A stretch of 40,040 bases of DNA from Hyphomicrobiales bacterium (GCA_021775475.1 JAJFHS010000021.1:1-40040), one strand, 5' to 3'; positions 26,778 through 35,198 are shown, numbered from the stretch's first letter. The notes: generated by a model from the letters alone, not told the origin. Program-made: numbers and translations.

Positions 26778-27838
26778 ATATCTTGTTCTTCCGGCGAAAA
26801 TATCACTGTGAGAGTTGCGCCTGTTATAATCGCGAAAGTGGCTAGAAACGAACTCATCGACAGCGTTGCCACCCCGGTTATTCCCTGGCCAAAGGTGCAG
26901 CCAAGCGCTATCACGCCACCCAGCCCCATAAAAAACGCCCCGATCAGGTTTCGGAATGTATCGCGGCTGTCTTTGAAAGTCCGAACACTGAAATCGCGAC
27001 CAAAGGCCGAAGCCAGAAAGGCGCCAATCAAGGTGCCACCGATCAGCGCAATACCAAAATCTATGGTGGCGCCGGTAAATGTCAGGAGATAGAGGACGGA
27101 ATTGCCGCTTGGCATTATATAGGTGACAGACTGAACAGCCTGCGGCTCAAATTCATCAACACCGAGATTACCGGTGATGGCAAAACCGGCAATGGCCATG
27201 GAACCAATGACAATGGCTGGTGCCAAAAATTGCCACGAAAAACGCATCTGCCGGTTGGAGAAAACCCATAGCAACAGGGCTGCGGCTACCACGGCTGTGA
27301 TAATGGGTCGCAGGTCTTCGCTTTCATACCCGATGAGATTTCCAATGAACCCCGGCAACCCCTGCCCGCCCACATCAGACAGGTCGATGGCCAAGGGTTC
27401 AATCAGAACCACACGGGCCAACCCGGTAATTCCCCGTGCTGCCATATAGGCGGAAAGCGCCATCACCAGCATGGCAACAATGGCTTTCATGTCGCCAGCG
27501 CCGGAACGGATAACCAGATTAAAGCCGCAAGAACCCACCAGGGCCATGCCGACACCAAAAATCAACCCGCCAATGATTGCACCGACCCAGCCAAAATTAT
27601 CAGACAGATAAATGGTCTCGCTGAGATCGATGCTTTGGGTAATTTGCTGAATTTGTACACCGATAACAGCAACGGCAATGGCCAGCGCCCAGCTTTTTGC
27701 CCGCATACTATCGCCGTATCTGATCACATCCCGGACTGCACAAAAGGTGCAAAATCTGGAAGCGCGGCCAACAAGGCCAATCACCAGCCCGATAAGCAGG
27801 CCACCCCCAATAGTGATTATTTGCGGCGATAGTTCCAT
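26774..27838 (-). CDS. YeeE/YedE-family sulfur-compound transporter
   Basis: A 354-residue polytopic membrane protein with two homologous halves. Conserved cysteine motifs appear as RASRFCTFCAVRD (about 26-38), LVGSCGFNLVIRSG and LGCTFGQGITGV. In the characterised relative TsuA (YeeE), such cysteines line a thiosulfate path, so uptake of thiosulfate or a similar sulfur compound is likely. No TusA/YeeD gene adjoins it. The two C-x2-C cysteines near the start are an additional pair. Confidence 0.88.
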   Translation of the reverse strand: MELSPQIITIGGGLLIGLVIGLVGRASRFCTFCAVRDVIRYGDSMRAKSWALAIAVAVIGVQIQQITQSIDLSETIYLSDNFGWVGAIIGGLIFGVGMALVGSCGFNLVIRSGAGDMKAIVAMLVMALSAYMAARGITGLARVVLIEPLAIDLSDVGGQGLPGFIGNLIGYESEDLRPIITAVVAAALLLWVFSNRQMRFSWQFLAPAIVIGSMAIAGFAITGNLGVDEFEPQAVQSVTYIMPSGNSVLYLLTFTGATIDFGIALIGGTLIGAFLASAFGRDFSVRTFKDSRDTFRNLIGAFFMGLGGVIALGCTFGQGITGVATLSMSSFLATFAIITGATLTVIFSPEEQDI

Positions 27839-28117
27839 CAGAAATCTTTCGGAAAAATTCTATATAACAAACACGACGTACTTTTTATCGGACATGACTG
27901 CCCAATACAAGGCATTTTTGACAGGAAAAATTCTATGGAAACACCAGAGGTAATTCTGATATAATGCACGGACATAAGAAGTATCAGGTGAAAACAACAG
28001 GCCACTAACCGGGTATTCCAGACTGTCCCAGCACCTGACTTATCAGGCATTCAGATTTCACCTGCTGCGCAAAATCGGAACTATATAAAACACACCAGAC
28101 ACGAGGAGTTCAATCAA

Positions 28118-28858
28118 ATGGGCATTCCTTCAATAGAACAGCATAAAAAAGAGGTTGCTGCTGCCTGGGCTGTGCACGCGTTTACCGCCTCTGGTGTTGT
28201 GTTGGGTTTTTTAGCCGTTGTCGCTATTCTCGAGGGCGACAAAATTGCCGCATTTATGTGGCTGGGCCTTGCCTTGTTTGTTGATGGTATTGATGGTGCA
28301 CTGGCGCGACGGGTGCGGGTGCGCGAAGTCACGCCTCAGGTAGATGGCGCCACGCTGGATAATGTGGTTGATTTTTTCAACTATGTGGCGGTGCCGGCCC
28401 TGATGATTTACTGGTTTGGTCTGGTGCCACCGGGATGGGAGATTGTTACAGCAGCCGGTATTATGGCGGTGTCGTGCTATACGTTTTCCAATACCAACAT
28501 CAAAACATCTGATTTTTATTTTGTCGGTTTTCCGGCGGTGTGGAACCTGCCGGTATTGTATTTTCATGTGCTGCAAACCGACCTGTGGATCAATCTTGCA
28601 ATCATTATTATTCTGGCGATGCTGACGTTTGTACCGATGAAAGTGGTTCATCCGCTCAGGGTGGTGGAATGGCGAACCATTACCGTACCGATGACGGTCC
28701 TGTGGGCGGCAACGTCTTTGCGTCTGGTGCTGATATCACCAGACGTCAACAAGGCGCAGGTGGCTTCGCCCTTGCTGTTTTGGTTATGGGTTCTGGCTTC
28801 GGTCTATTTTGTCGTCTTATGTATCTGGCGCACTTTTCGTAAACAAGCCGTTGATTAG
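28118..28858 (+). CDS. pcs: Phosphatidylcholine synthase
   Basis: A 246-residue CDP-alcohol phosphotransferase with about eight helices. It condenses CDP-diacylglycerol with choline to give phosphatidylcholine in the inner membrane. The family motif is visible as DGIDGALARRVRV followed by VDGATLDNVVDFFNYV, the Pcs variant of DG-x2-AR-x8-G-x3-D-x3-D. AWAVHAFTASGVVLGFLA and NLPVLYFHVL are also Pcs-typical. An ACGAGGAG ribosome site precedes the ATG. Phosphatidylcholine is common in host-associated and other alphaproteobacteria. Confidence 0.92.
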   Translation: MGIPSIEQHKKEVAAAWAVHAFTASGVVLGFLAVVAILEGDKIAAFMWLGLALFVDGIDGALARRVRVREVTPQVDGATLDNVVDFFNYVAVPALMIYWFGLVPPGWEIVTAAGIMAVSCYTFSNTNIKTSDFYFVGFPAVWNLPVLYFHVLQTDLWINLAIIIILAMLTFVPMKVVHPLRVVEWRTITVPMTVLWAATSLRLVLISPDVNKAQVASPLLFWLWVLASVYFVVLCIWRTFRKQAVD

Positions 28859-28987
28859 CGTAAAAACTTGCCATTTGGTCTATAGACTACCTTTGCTTGA
28901 GCGCTGGCCAGTGCTATAGGGTGCTCATTCCTGTCGACACCTGTTTCGACAGTCCCAGCTTTCCCCGACGAAATGAGGTTTTATTTC

Positions 28988-30202
28988 ATGACGAAGATCA
29001 AGGTTAAAAATCCGGTTGTTGAACTCGATGGCGACGAGATGACCAGAATTATCTGGCAACTTATCAAAGACAAGCTCATCTATCCCTATCTTGATATCGA
29101 TCTGGAATATTATGATCTTGGCATGGAAAGTCGCGATGCCACTGATGACCAGATTACCATTGATGCCGCTGAAGCAATTAAAAAGCATGGTGTCGGTGTC
29201 AAATGCGCAACCATTACGCCCGATGAGCAACGGGTTGAAGAATTTGGCCTCAAGCAGATGTGGCGCTCGCCCAACGGTACCATCCGCAACATCATTGGCG
29301 GCACCATATTCCGCGAGCCCATCGTTTGCCAGAATGTGCCCCGTCTGGTGCCTGGCTGGACCGATCCCATTGTCATTGGCCGTCATGCTTTTGGTGACCA
29401 GTACCGCGCCACTGATTTTCTCGTGCCGGGCAAGGGCAAGATGACGATCAAGTGGGAAGCTGAAGATGGTTCTGAAACCATTGAGCGCGAAATCTTTGAT
29501 TACCCCAGCTCCGGTATCGCCTTGTCGATGTACAACCTCGACAACTCGATTCGCGATTTTGCCCGCGCCTGCCTCGCCTACGGTATCAACCGCAAATGGC
29601 CGGTCTACCTGTCAACCAAAAACACCATTTTGAAAGTCTATGACGGTCGCTTCAAGGATATCTTTGAAGAGACCTATCAAAGCGAATTCAAAGCCCAATA
29701 TGATGAACTTGGCATCTCTTACGAACACCGCCTGATCGACGATATGGTGGCATGTGCGATGAAGTGGAACGGTAAATTCATCTGGGCGTGCAAGAACTAT
29801 GATGGTGACGTGCAATCAGACACGGTTGCACAAGGCTTTGGCTCGCTTGGTCTGATGACCAGCGTTTTGATGACACCCGATGGCAAAACTGTCGAATCAG
29901 AAGCTGCTCACGGCACGGTTACGCGCCATTACCGCGCGCACCAGCGCGGTGAAGCCACGTCAACAAATTCAACCGCATCAATTTTCGCCTGGAGCCGTGG
30001 CCTCAGTCATCGTGCCAAGCTGGATGGAAATGACGCCCTGGCAAAATTCGCCACAACGCTGGAAGAGACCGTCGTCAACACCATCGAAAGCGGCTTCATG
30101 ACCAAAGACCTGGCCTTGCTGGTCGGCGAGGATCAATCCTGGTGCACAACTGTGGGATTTTTGGAAAAAATCGATGAAAACCTGCAAAAAGCGATGAGCT
30201 GA
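28988..30202 (+). CDS. icd: NADP-dependent isocitrate dehydrogenase
   Basis: A 404-residue TCA-cycle enzyme, isocitrate plus NADP to 2-oxoglutarate, CO2 and NADPH. It is the eukaryote-like (IDH type II) form: [19 protein letters not shown], then [17 protein letters not shown] with the substrate-binding Ser/Asn/Arg region, [35 protein letters not shown] (part shown) and [12 protein letters not shown] start at the ATG of MTKIKVKNP with GAGG nine bases upstream; an ATG at 28973 would add five residues. Confidence 0.96.
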   Translation: MTKIKVKNPVVELDGDEMTRIIWQLIKDKLIYPYLDIDLEYYDLGMESRDATDDQITIDAAEAIKKHGVGVKCATITPDEQRVEEFGLKQMWRSPNGTIRNIIGGTIFREPIVCQNVPRLVPGWTDPIVIGRHAFGDQYRATDFLVPGKGKMTIKWEAEDGSETIEREIFDYPSSGIALSMYNLDNSIRDFARACLAYGINRKWPVYLSTKNTILKVYDGRFKDIFEETYQSEFKAQYDELGISYEHRLIDDMVACAMKWNGKFIWACKNYDGDVQSDTVAQGFGSLGLMTSVLMTPDGKTVESEAAHGTVTRHYRAHQRGEATSTNSTASIFAWSRGLSHRAKLDGNDALAKFATTLEETVVNTIESGFMTKDLALLVGEDQSWCTTVGFLEKIDENLQKAMS

Positions 30203-30243
30203 CGCGATAAGGCTGGGTTTTTTGTTTTGTGGGTGGCGCGCAT

Positions 30244-30530
30244 TTTAGAGGCACTCAAGCGGCGCGCAGCCTGCACTCGCAGTCGCTCGTTAGTCCAACG
30301 CTGCGCTCGTCCGGGAGTGCCACAGAGGGATTGTCTCTGCCGAAAGGGGGGGCAAACCTCTTCCGGCAGAGTGACTTTCCCTGAAATCCACACTTCTGAA
30401 GGTTCCCGAACCTGCGGTTTAGTCATCGAATGACACACGGAAAATCTGTCATTGTGGCACCGGAGGAGCGCAGCGAACGACTAGCGAGGAAGCCCGAGCG
30501 CAGGCCGCGCGCCGCTTGAGCGCCACTAAA
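30244..30530. repeat. 287-bp imperfect palindromic element
   Basis: The two ends are inverted copies over roughly 85 bp: TTTAGAGGCACTCAAGCGGC at 30244 and, from 30530 on the other strand, TTTAGTGGCGCTCAAGCGGC. Complementarity continues through the GCGCGC, CTGC, CTCG, TCGCT and CGCTGCGCTC blocks. The centre holds a second hairpin with CTCTGCCG and CGGCAGAG arms. It fills the gap between convergent icd and the acetyltransferase. No ORF is supported. It could be a MITE-like or REP-like dispersed element. Confidence 0.8.
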
Positions 30531-30541
30531 AACAAACGCTA

Positions 30542-31075
30542 CTATAATGCGCGAATTATCTGATACAGAGCGTGGCGGCGCAGGGGGTTTTCCGGCGGCA
30601 GGCCGGGGTGGTCGAATTCACCTTCATAGGTCATACCAAGACGCTCCATGACGGCACTTGAACGCTTGTTGCCGATCACGGTGAAAGAGACGATTTCACC
30701 CAGATTTAATTCGGAAAAACCGTATTCTATAAGCCCTTTAGCTGCCTCGGTGGCATAGCCTTTACCCCAGAAATCAAATGCCAGCCGCCAGCCGATTTCA
30801 AAGGCCGGGGTGAAATGGGCTTCAAACGCCACCGGGGTCAGGTTGACCATACCGATAAATGATCCCGTGGCTTTTTCAATAACAGGGAGATACAAAAAAC
30901 CGGGCTGCTGCATACGCTCGCAGAAGATTTCGATCATTTGCGCACTTTCCTCCCCGTTTAGAACAAACGGGAAGAACTCCATTATGCGCGCATCCTGGTT
31001 CATGGCTGCAAATGGTTTGATATCATCGTCACACCATTGGCGCATAATCAGACGCTGCGTTTCCAGTTGCACCAT
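30542..31075 (-). CDS. GNAT-family N-acetyltransferase (RimJ/RimL-like)
   Basis: A 177-residue acetyltransferase: LETQRLIMRQWCDDDIKPFA at the N-terminus, EIGWRLAFDFWGKGYATEAAKG (part shown) as the acetyl-CoA-binding motif A with the WGKGYATEA loop, and NKRSSAVMERLGMTYEGEF as motif B. This branch acts on protein N-termini or small molecules; the substrate is unknown. It starts 7 bp after the stop of the small membrane protein, so the two form an operon. Confidence 0.9.
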   Translation of the reverse strand: MVQLETQRLIMRQWCDDDIKPFAAMNQDARIMEFFPFVLNGEESAQMIEIFCERMQQPGFLYLPVIEKATGSFIGMVNLTPVAFEAHFTPAFEIGWRLAFDFWGKGYATEAAKGLIEYGFSELNLGEIVSFTVIGNKRSSAVMERLGMTYEGEFDHPGLPPENPLRRHALYQIIRAL

Positions 31076-31082
31076 AATGCGA

Positions 31083-31340
31083 TTACCCCTGCCCGGTTTT
31101 GTTTTTATCAGATTTCGATTGCCGCCACCGCGCCCACTTTAAATTAACGCGCCGGGTAAAGCGGCGGACAATGGGCATGTCAACCGACAGAACAAACAGG
31201 CCCAATGGCAACATCCAAAAGCCCACTATGGGTAAAAAACCCACCAGACCACCCAAAACCAGCGAGACCCCCAACAAGATACGCAGCCATTTTTGCTGTG
31301 GCATCCTGATTTCGTGATTGAAAATTTTTATGGCAGGCAT
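31083..31340 (-). CDS. Small two-helix membrane protein
   Basis: 85 residues with two adjacent hydrophobic segments (LRILLGVSLVLGGLVGFLPI and VGFWMLPLGLFVLSV) and a basic C-terminal tail (RRFTRRVNLKWARWRQSKSD). The LPxVGFWMLPLGL pattern recurs in uncharacterised small alphaproteobacterial proteins (PGPGW-like). It is just upstream of the acetyltransferase on the same strand. Function unknown. Confidence 0.75.
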   Translation of the reverse strand: MPAIKIFNHEIRMPQQKWLRILLGVSLVLGGLVGFLPIVGFWMLPLGLFVLSVDMPIVRRFTRRVNLKWARWRQSKSDKNKTGQG

Positions 31341-31519
31341 GGCGACCGGTTTAAGTCCTTTATCCCAGATGTTTTAATATGTTCTCAGATATACGTTAAA
31401 GTGATTTAATCGTGTAGCGGCAATTGGCTACCATGCTGTTAAACTGACATAATATTCAGGTGTTGAGTATCAAAGGGAGTAGTAAAATCCTGCAATACAC
31501 AAGTTGTAAAAGCCGGGCC

Positions 31520-32188
31520 ATGTGCAAAAGCCGAGCCACCACAGTCACCTTTTTCCTGGCGTTGCTTTTTGGTCTTGGCGCCTGCCAGACACTCTATGAA
31601 GAAGCCCCGGCACCTGAAGGCGTGGGCGGAACCAATTTTACCGCACCGGTCATTGGTACCCGGCTGACCTATCGTACCTATACTGGCAAGACCTCGGTAA
31701 AGCAGGAAAACTGGGTTGTAATAACGCCTGAGCAAAATTTCGACCGCCCCACTTATGCCCTGAAAAGTGGCTCGAGGATGATTGTGCGTCACCGTGATAA
31801 TGGTAACTGGGTAGCTACGTTTAGCGGGGGCAAGAAAATCAAGGACGCCACCCCAGATGACAACCAGATGCGTCACCCGTTGTGGGTTGGAAAGAAGTGG
31901 ATCAGCACGTTTGTTTACAAGGATTATGATGTCAATCGCGAATGGTCGCCGGTGCAGAATTTCTGGAGCGTTGAAGCTAAGGAAACCATCACTGTTGAAG
32001 CCGGTACGTTTGAGGTTTTCCGGTTAAAATCAGACCCCGGCCTGCACAGTTCGATTATCAGCACCATTTGGTTCTCGCCTGAACTGGGATTGGAGATAAA
32101 ACGTCAGTGGGAGCGGCTGGATGATCATTACCTCGGTGCCCAGAAAGGTCGTATTGAATTGATAAAAATTGTGTCACCGACCTCCTGA
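31520..32188 (+). CDS. Predicted lipoprotein of unknown function
   Basis: 222 residues from the chosen ATG. The N-terminus MCKSRATTVTFFLALLFGLGAC ends in a lipobox (GLGAC-Q), so the protein should be lipidated at that Cys and held in an envelope membrane. The mature part has GTRLTYRTYTGKTSVKQENW, WVGKKWISTFVYKD and ITVEAGTFEVFRLKSD, suggesting a beta-rich soluble domain. The frame extends upstream to a GTG at 31460, but the ATG at 31520 places the signal peptide at the terminus. No close family is recognised. Confidence 0.75.
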   Translation: MCKSRATTVTFFLALLFGLGACQTLYEEAPAPEGVGGTNFTAPVIGTRLTYRTYTGKTSVKQENWVVITPEQNFDRPTYALKSGSRMIVRHRDNGNWVATFSGGKKIKDATPDDNQMRHPLWVGKKWISTFVYKDYDVNREWSPVQNFWSVEAKETITVEAGTFEVFRLKSDPGLHSSIISTIWFSPELGLEIKRQWERLDDHYLGAQKGRIELIKIVSPTS

Positions 32189-32303
32189 ATTTTATCAAAT
32201 TCCGGTGATTTCCCGGAATATGTCAGCGCATAAGCAAATTTATCAATATTAGGGGTAGAATGGCATCGCGGTCTTTGCTATAGCAGCCCCACGTTACCAA
32301 TGA

Positions 32304-32379
32304 TCCCCAGTAGCTCAGTTGGTAGAGCAGTCGGCTGTTAACCGACTTGTCGCTGGTTCGAGTCCGGCCTGGGGAGCCA
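32304..32379 (+). tRNA. tRNA-Asn (GTT)
   Basis: A 76-base tRNA with acceptor stem TCCCCAG / CTGGGGA, discriminator G and encoded CCA. The anticodon loop CTGTTAA holds GTT, and the T arm contains GGTTCGAGTCC. The 3' end is an integration site: its last bases recur at 33928-33947. Confidence 0.96.
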
Positions 32380-32382
32380 TTT
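32363..32382 (+). repeat. attL, 20-bp core in tRNA-Asn
   Basis: TCCGGCCTGGGGAGCCATTT spans the end of the T arm, the acceptor stem and CCA of tRNA-Asn plus three bases beyond. The identical copy is at 33928. Confidence 0.88.
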
Positions 32383-32435
32383 GGCATCAATTAATCCATA
32401 TTTATCAATGATTTCAATGATAAGAGCCTCCCTCC

Positions 32436-32455
32436 GAGTACACTTTGGAGTACAC
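32436..32455. promoter_or_regulatory. Paired GAGTACAC repeats, possible integrase arm sites (left)
   Basis: GAGTACAC at 32436-32443 and 32448-32455, 12 bp apart, lie just inside attL. The second is part of TTGGAGTACACAT (32445-32457), which recurs exactly near the right end at 33823-33835. Short direct repeats flanking the core are typical arm-type sites of tyrosine integrases. Confidence 0.6.
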
Positions 32456-32466
32456 ATGAGGGTCAC

Positions 32467-33189
32467 ATGGGATTTGTTTTGCTCTACATCCAAACCACGA
32501 AATCAGGCACGAGATACCGGCGGCGCATACCGCAGGATGTCAAAGAACTGCTCAACAAGACTTGGTTCTTAAAGCCACTGGGTAAAACCCGTAGCGAAAT
32601 AATCCGGAATTATGGTCCGACGAATGAAGAATTTGAGCGCTTGGTGGAAGGTGCTCAACGGCGGCTGTCTCAAGAAACCAGCGAACCCCTTGATATCCAA
32701 GAACTCACAGACATTGAACTTTATCAAGAGGTGTTACAGAGGCTGCGAGCAAATAACTTTCAACATCCTGTACCACCGCATGACCAGTTAGATCCCCATG
32801 CCGACGATGAACTGTATCTCCGGGATATCGAAGCGGATCGCGTGATTGGTGATTATCCCATAGACCCTGAGGATGGTGGGCCAGTGGGTATGACACGCGT
32901 TGATGCAGCCTATGTGAGGGCATTGTACAATGGCCCTCCAGAGCAGCCTTCCCCTTCCCTTGAAGACGCCAGACAGTCATACATAAAAGATCGAGAATAT
33001 GAGGATGGTGCAGATAGCAAGAACCTCCTGAATGTTGATTTGGTTGACCACACGTCACCCAGGATATCAAACCAAGGTAGCCACTGTGTAGGTCTATTGG
33101 GTGTATGCTGGAGGTATGCATCCCACGCATCACAGCTAACCAAGATAGGATATCCCCCCGAGAACCCCTGGAGAGAACAGCAGGTGTAA
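32467..33189 (+). pseudogene. Truncated tyrosine integrase
   Basis: An open frame of 240 residues. The first part, TKSGTRYRRRIPQDVKELLN followed by WFLKPLGKTRSEI, matches the N-terminal region of phage-like integrases of the DUF6538 type. EEFERLVEGAQRRLSQE follows, and PSLEDARQSYIKDREYEDG looks like the beginning of the core-binding domain. After about residue 195 the sequence (SPRISNQGSHCVGLLGV) no longer fits, and the catalytic domain with the R-H-R-Y residues is absent. GAGGG precedes the ATG. It lies directly after tRNA-Asn, the expected place for the integrase of an element inserted there. Confidence 0.75.
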
Positions 33190-33202
33190 CGGGGGGATAT
33201 CC
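33148..33202. terminator. Perfect 13-bp inverted repeat after the integrase fragment
   Basis: GGATATCCCCCCG at 33148-33160 and CGGGGGGATATCC at 33190-33202 pair perfectly around a 29-base loop overlapping the end of the open frame. There is no T run, so it may be a structural or processing element rather than a simple terminator. Confidence 0.5.
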
Positions 33203-33338
33203 CTATGGGATCTCAGCGATAACTTAAGGAGGTCACATACAGCATAACCTCACAGCTAACCTTGGGGAGGTATCATTATCTGTAACCTTAGGTTCCCCTA
33301 TAGAGCGGAGTCATAACTTTACGTGTATAAATACCAAA

Positions 33339-33614
33339 CTACACGTTATGGTTCCATAGAGCCACTGAGGGGCCGCCATTATTGTGGCCCATCATGGTTG
33401 TTGTGTTCGTATGACCATCAACAAACTTTGCCAGCTGCTTACTCAGCTCCTCATCACGTTGATTGAGAGCTGTCCGTTCCGCATCCTGGTTCATGAGTTC
33501 CACAAAGTACGCCACAAGCATCGCCAGGGCGTCCACACGGTCATCGTGACGCAATGCATAGAATAGGTTCTCTGGCCTAAACGACCCACACAGGCGGCCA
33601 CTAAGAGCCGCCAA
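33339..33614 (-). pseudogene. Fragment resembling the C-terminus of a phage large terminase
   Basis: A 91-residue open frame starting at a TTG. Residues 19-65 (ALRHDDRVDALAMLVAYFVE, then LMNQDAERTALNQRDEELSKQ) resemble the end of large terminase subunits of T7-like podoviruses, where an HDDRxDALA segment belongs to the nuclease domain. Residues before it, and the frame upstream, do not match, so the ATPase and most of the nuclease are gone. It points towards the integrase fragment. The call rests on a short motif and its place inside the att repeats. Confidence 0.55.
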
Positions 33615-33802
33615 GGCCCTTTAAGGTAGAGATTATACCAGAAACATTGTTTTGCTCTGTGTGCCCACCTATGGGGCTGTGTGGGGGGGTCTTCATTTGG
33701 GGTGGAGCATTGTTGTTCGTCTTCGTTGCGGAACGTTGGGATCATGCACCTTCATTGAAACCCCTCACTGGGCAATTATCAAACACAGAGCATTGTCTTT
33801 TT

Positions 33803-33833
33803 AAGTACACAAATGACTTCACTTGGAGTACAC
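33803..33833. promoter_or_regulatory. Paired AGTACAC repeats, possible integrase arm sites (right)
   Basis: AAGTACAC at 33803-33810 and GAGTACAC at 33826-33833. The latter sits in TTGGAGTACACAT, 13 bp identical to the left-hand copy. They lie about 95-125 bp inside the right attachment core, mirroring the left side. Confidence 0.6.
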
Positions 33834-33927
33834 ATTGTAAATTCAGCAATTTGGAGAGGTGTTCTTATTTCATTGTAATCATTGTGTTATTTAAAGGAAA
33901 TCCCCTGACTGGATTTAGGCTGCGCTC

Positions 33928-33947
33928 TCCGGCCTGGGGAGCCATTT
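33928..33947 (+). repeat. attR, duplicate of the tRNA-Asn 3' end
   Basis: An exact 20-bp copy of 32363-32382. It is not part of a second tRNA: the bases before it do not form T or anticodon arms. Confidence 0.88.
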
Positions 33948-34170
33948 TATTTCATTGCACATTGATGATCTCCGCCGATAAACAGGTACTTCCGGGCGCT
34001 TCTCCCATAATGCATTTCGCAAAGTAATGCGTTGCCAAATAATCTGTGCAAGGATACAGTCGAAAAATGGGGCCAAGTTGATGGAAACTACAGACGTGCG
34101 TGTCTGAGGCAGGGATCATGGTTTTGATCTGACAAAAACCTGCATGGTCTTTATTATTAAGGGGGATATA

Positions 34171-35166
34171 GTGACACAAAATTTCAATCCGACAGTTTCC
34201 AAGCGGCTTTGGTGGGTTTCAAAGCCGTTTTTATATACCGCAGTACTGGGTCTGGCTTTCTCGTTCCAGGCATCAATCATGTTGAGCCCGGCACACGCCA
34301 TCAAGAAATATTCAAAAGATAATGGCAACATACCCTGTTCCTCGTGCCATTCCAGAACAGGTTTGAGCAATGGCACGATGTATCCGCTGACCGGTACTGG
34401 CACATATTTCAAGACCAACGGCACCCTGCCGCCAAGGGCTGCACCGCAACCTACGGCTCCACCGCGACCTACTTCACCGCCGGTGTATCCGCAGCAACCG
34501 CAACAACCGCCTGTGTATCCGCAACAGCCGCAGCAACCGCCTGTGTATCCGCAACAGCCGCAGCAACCGCCTGTGTATCCGCAACAGCCGCAGCAACCGC
34601 CAGTGTATCCACAACAGCCGCAGCAGCCGCCAGTGTATCCACAACAGCCGCAGCAACCGCCAGTGTATCCACAACAGCCGCAGCAGCAGCCAGTGTATCC
34701 ACAACAGCCGCAGCCACCTCGGCAACCAGTCTACCCTCAGCCGACACGTAATCCTCATGTTGATTATTGCAGGCGTAAATACAAGTCTTATAATGTTTCC
34801 ACCGATACGTGGCGAGGATATGACGGCGTTGTCCGGCGGTGCATAAGCCCCTCAAGCAGGGGGCAGCAACCAGTTCAACCGCGGCCGTATAATCCACCAC
34901 GGGGCAATCCACGCCCTTACAATCCGCCACGGGTTCAGCCACGACCCTACACTCCGCCACCGCGGGTCAGAAACCCGGTGCGTCAGAGTGGTAATTACTC
35001 CTGTAGCCAGGCCAAGATATTGATTCAAAATCAGGGCTATAACCGGGTATTCAAAAAAAGCTGTGGTGGTTCCCGCTATACCTTCTTTGGCTATCGGGGC
35101 GGGGTGCGCTATCGTCTGCGTATTCGCGCTTCTGATGGAGTTATCTACAAGAGGCAGCGAAAGTAA
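34171..35166 (+). CDS. Exported CXXCH / proline-repeat / BA14K-like protein
   Basis: 331 residues. A signal peptide with a long basic N-region ends near SPAHA (residue 43). A haem-type CSSCH motif (56-60) follows in a context (KYSKDNGNIPCSSCH, then GTGTYFKTNGTLP) typical of small c-type cytochrome-like domains. Next come eight 10-residue PVYPQQPQQP repeats and a partial ninth, encoded by 30-bp units. A BA14K-like segment follows (YCRRKYKSYN, then YDGVVRRC), then a Pro/Arg-rich linker and a C-terminal part with SCSQAKILIQNQGYNRVFKK and YRLRIRASDG. I start at GTG 34171, with AAGGGGG five bases upstream, rather than ATG 34144, which lacks a ribosome site. A terminator follows. Function unknown. 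Confidence 0.8.
   Translation: MTQNFNPTVSKRLWWVSKPFLYTAVLGLAFSFQASIMLSPAHAIKKYSKDNGNIPCSSCHSRTGLSNGTMYPLTGTGTYFKTNGTLPPRAAPQPTAPPRPTSPPVYPQQPQQPPVYPQQPQQPPVYPQQPQQPPVYPQQPQQPPVYPQQPQQPPVYPQQPQQPPVYPQQPQQQPVYPQQPQPPRQPVYPQPTRNPHVDYCRRKYKSYNVSTDTWRGYDGVVRRCISPSSRGQQPVQPRPYNPPRGNPRPYNPPRVQPRPYTPPPRVRNPVRQSGNYSCSQAKILIQNQGYNRVFKKSCGGSRYTFFGYRGGVRYRLRIRASDGVIYKRQRK
34479..34738 (+). repeat. 30-bp tandem repeats coding PVYPQQPQQ
   Basis: Eight consecutive in-frame units centred on GTGTATCC, with a degenerate ninth (GTCTACCC). Neighbouring units differ by synonymous changes, mainly CCT/CCA and CAA/CAG, suggesting two rounds of expansion. Copy number is likely to vary between strains. Confidence 0.9.
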
Positions 35167-35198
35167 TTCGACACCTGTCAATGCTTAAGAACAAGCCA

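Larger units (their letters stand above)
32363..33947. mobile_element. Remnant of a prophage or island integrated at tRNA-Asn
   Basis: A region of about 1.6 kb between a 20-bp direct repeat, TCCGGCCTGGGGAGCCATTT, at 32363-32382 (3' end of the tRNA) and 33928-33947. Inside are an N-terminal fragment of a phage-type integrase, a strong hairpin, a terminase-like C-terminal fragment on the other strand, and matching short repeats near both ends. The interior has few long open frames, fitting a heavily deleted element. Confidence 0.85.
33615..34170. other. Non-coding right part of the element and spacer
   Basis: No supported gene in about 550 bp. It contains the right-hand GTACAC repeats (33803-33833), the right attachment core (33928-33947) and then about 200 bp of chromosomal spacer before the CXXCH/BA14K gene, whose ribosome site is at 34159-34165. 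Confidence 0.6.

Noticed and set aside
27985..28064. CAGGTGAAA and TTTCACCTG inverted repeat upstream of pcs
   Set aside because: The arms are only 9 bp and 62 bp apart with no further pairing. It is not a convincing terminator or operator.
33281..33330. CCCCTATAGAG resembling a phage-type RNA polymerase promoter in the relic
   Set aside because: It matches only the last few bases of the T7 consensus, and the upstream part does not align. Too weak to call.
34469..34960. Long minus-strand frames across the PVYPQQPQQ repeats
   Set aside because: They are produced by the 30-bp repeat being open on several frames. The plus-strand frame has the signal peptide, ribosome site and terminator.
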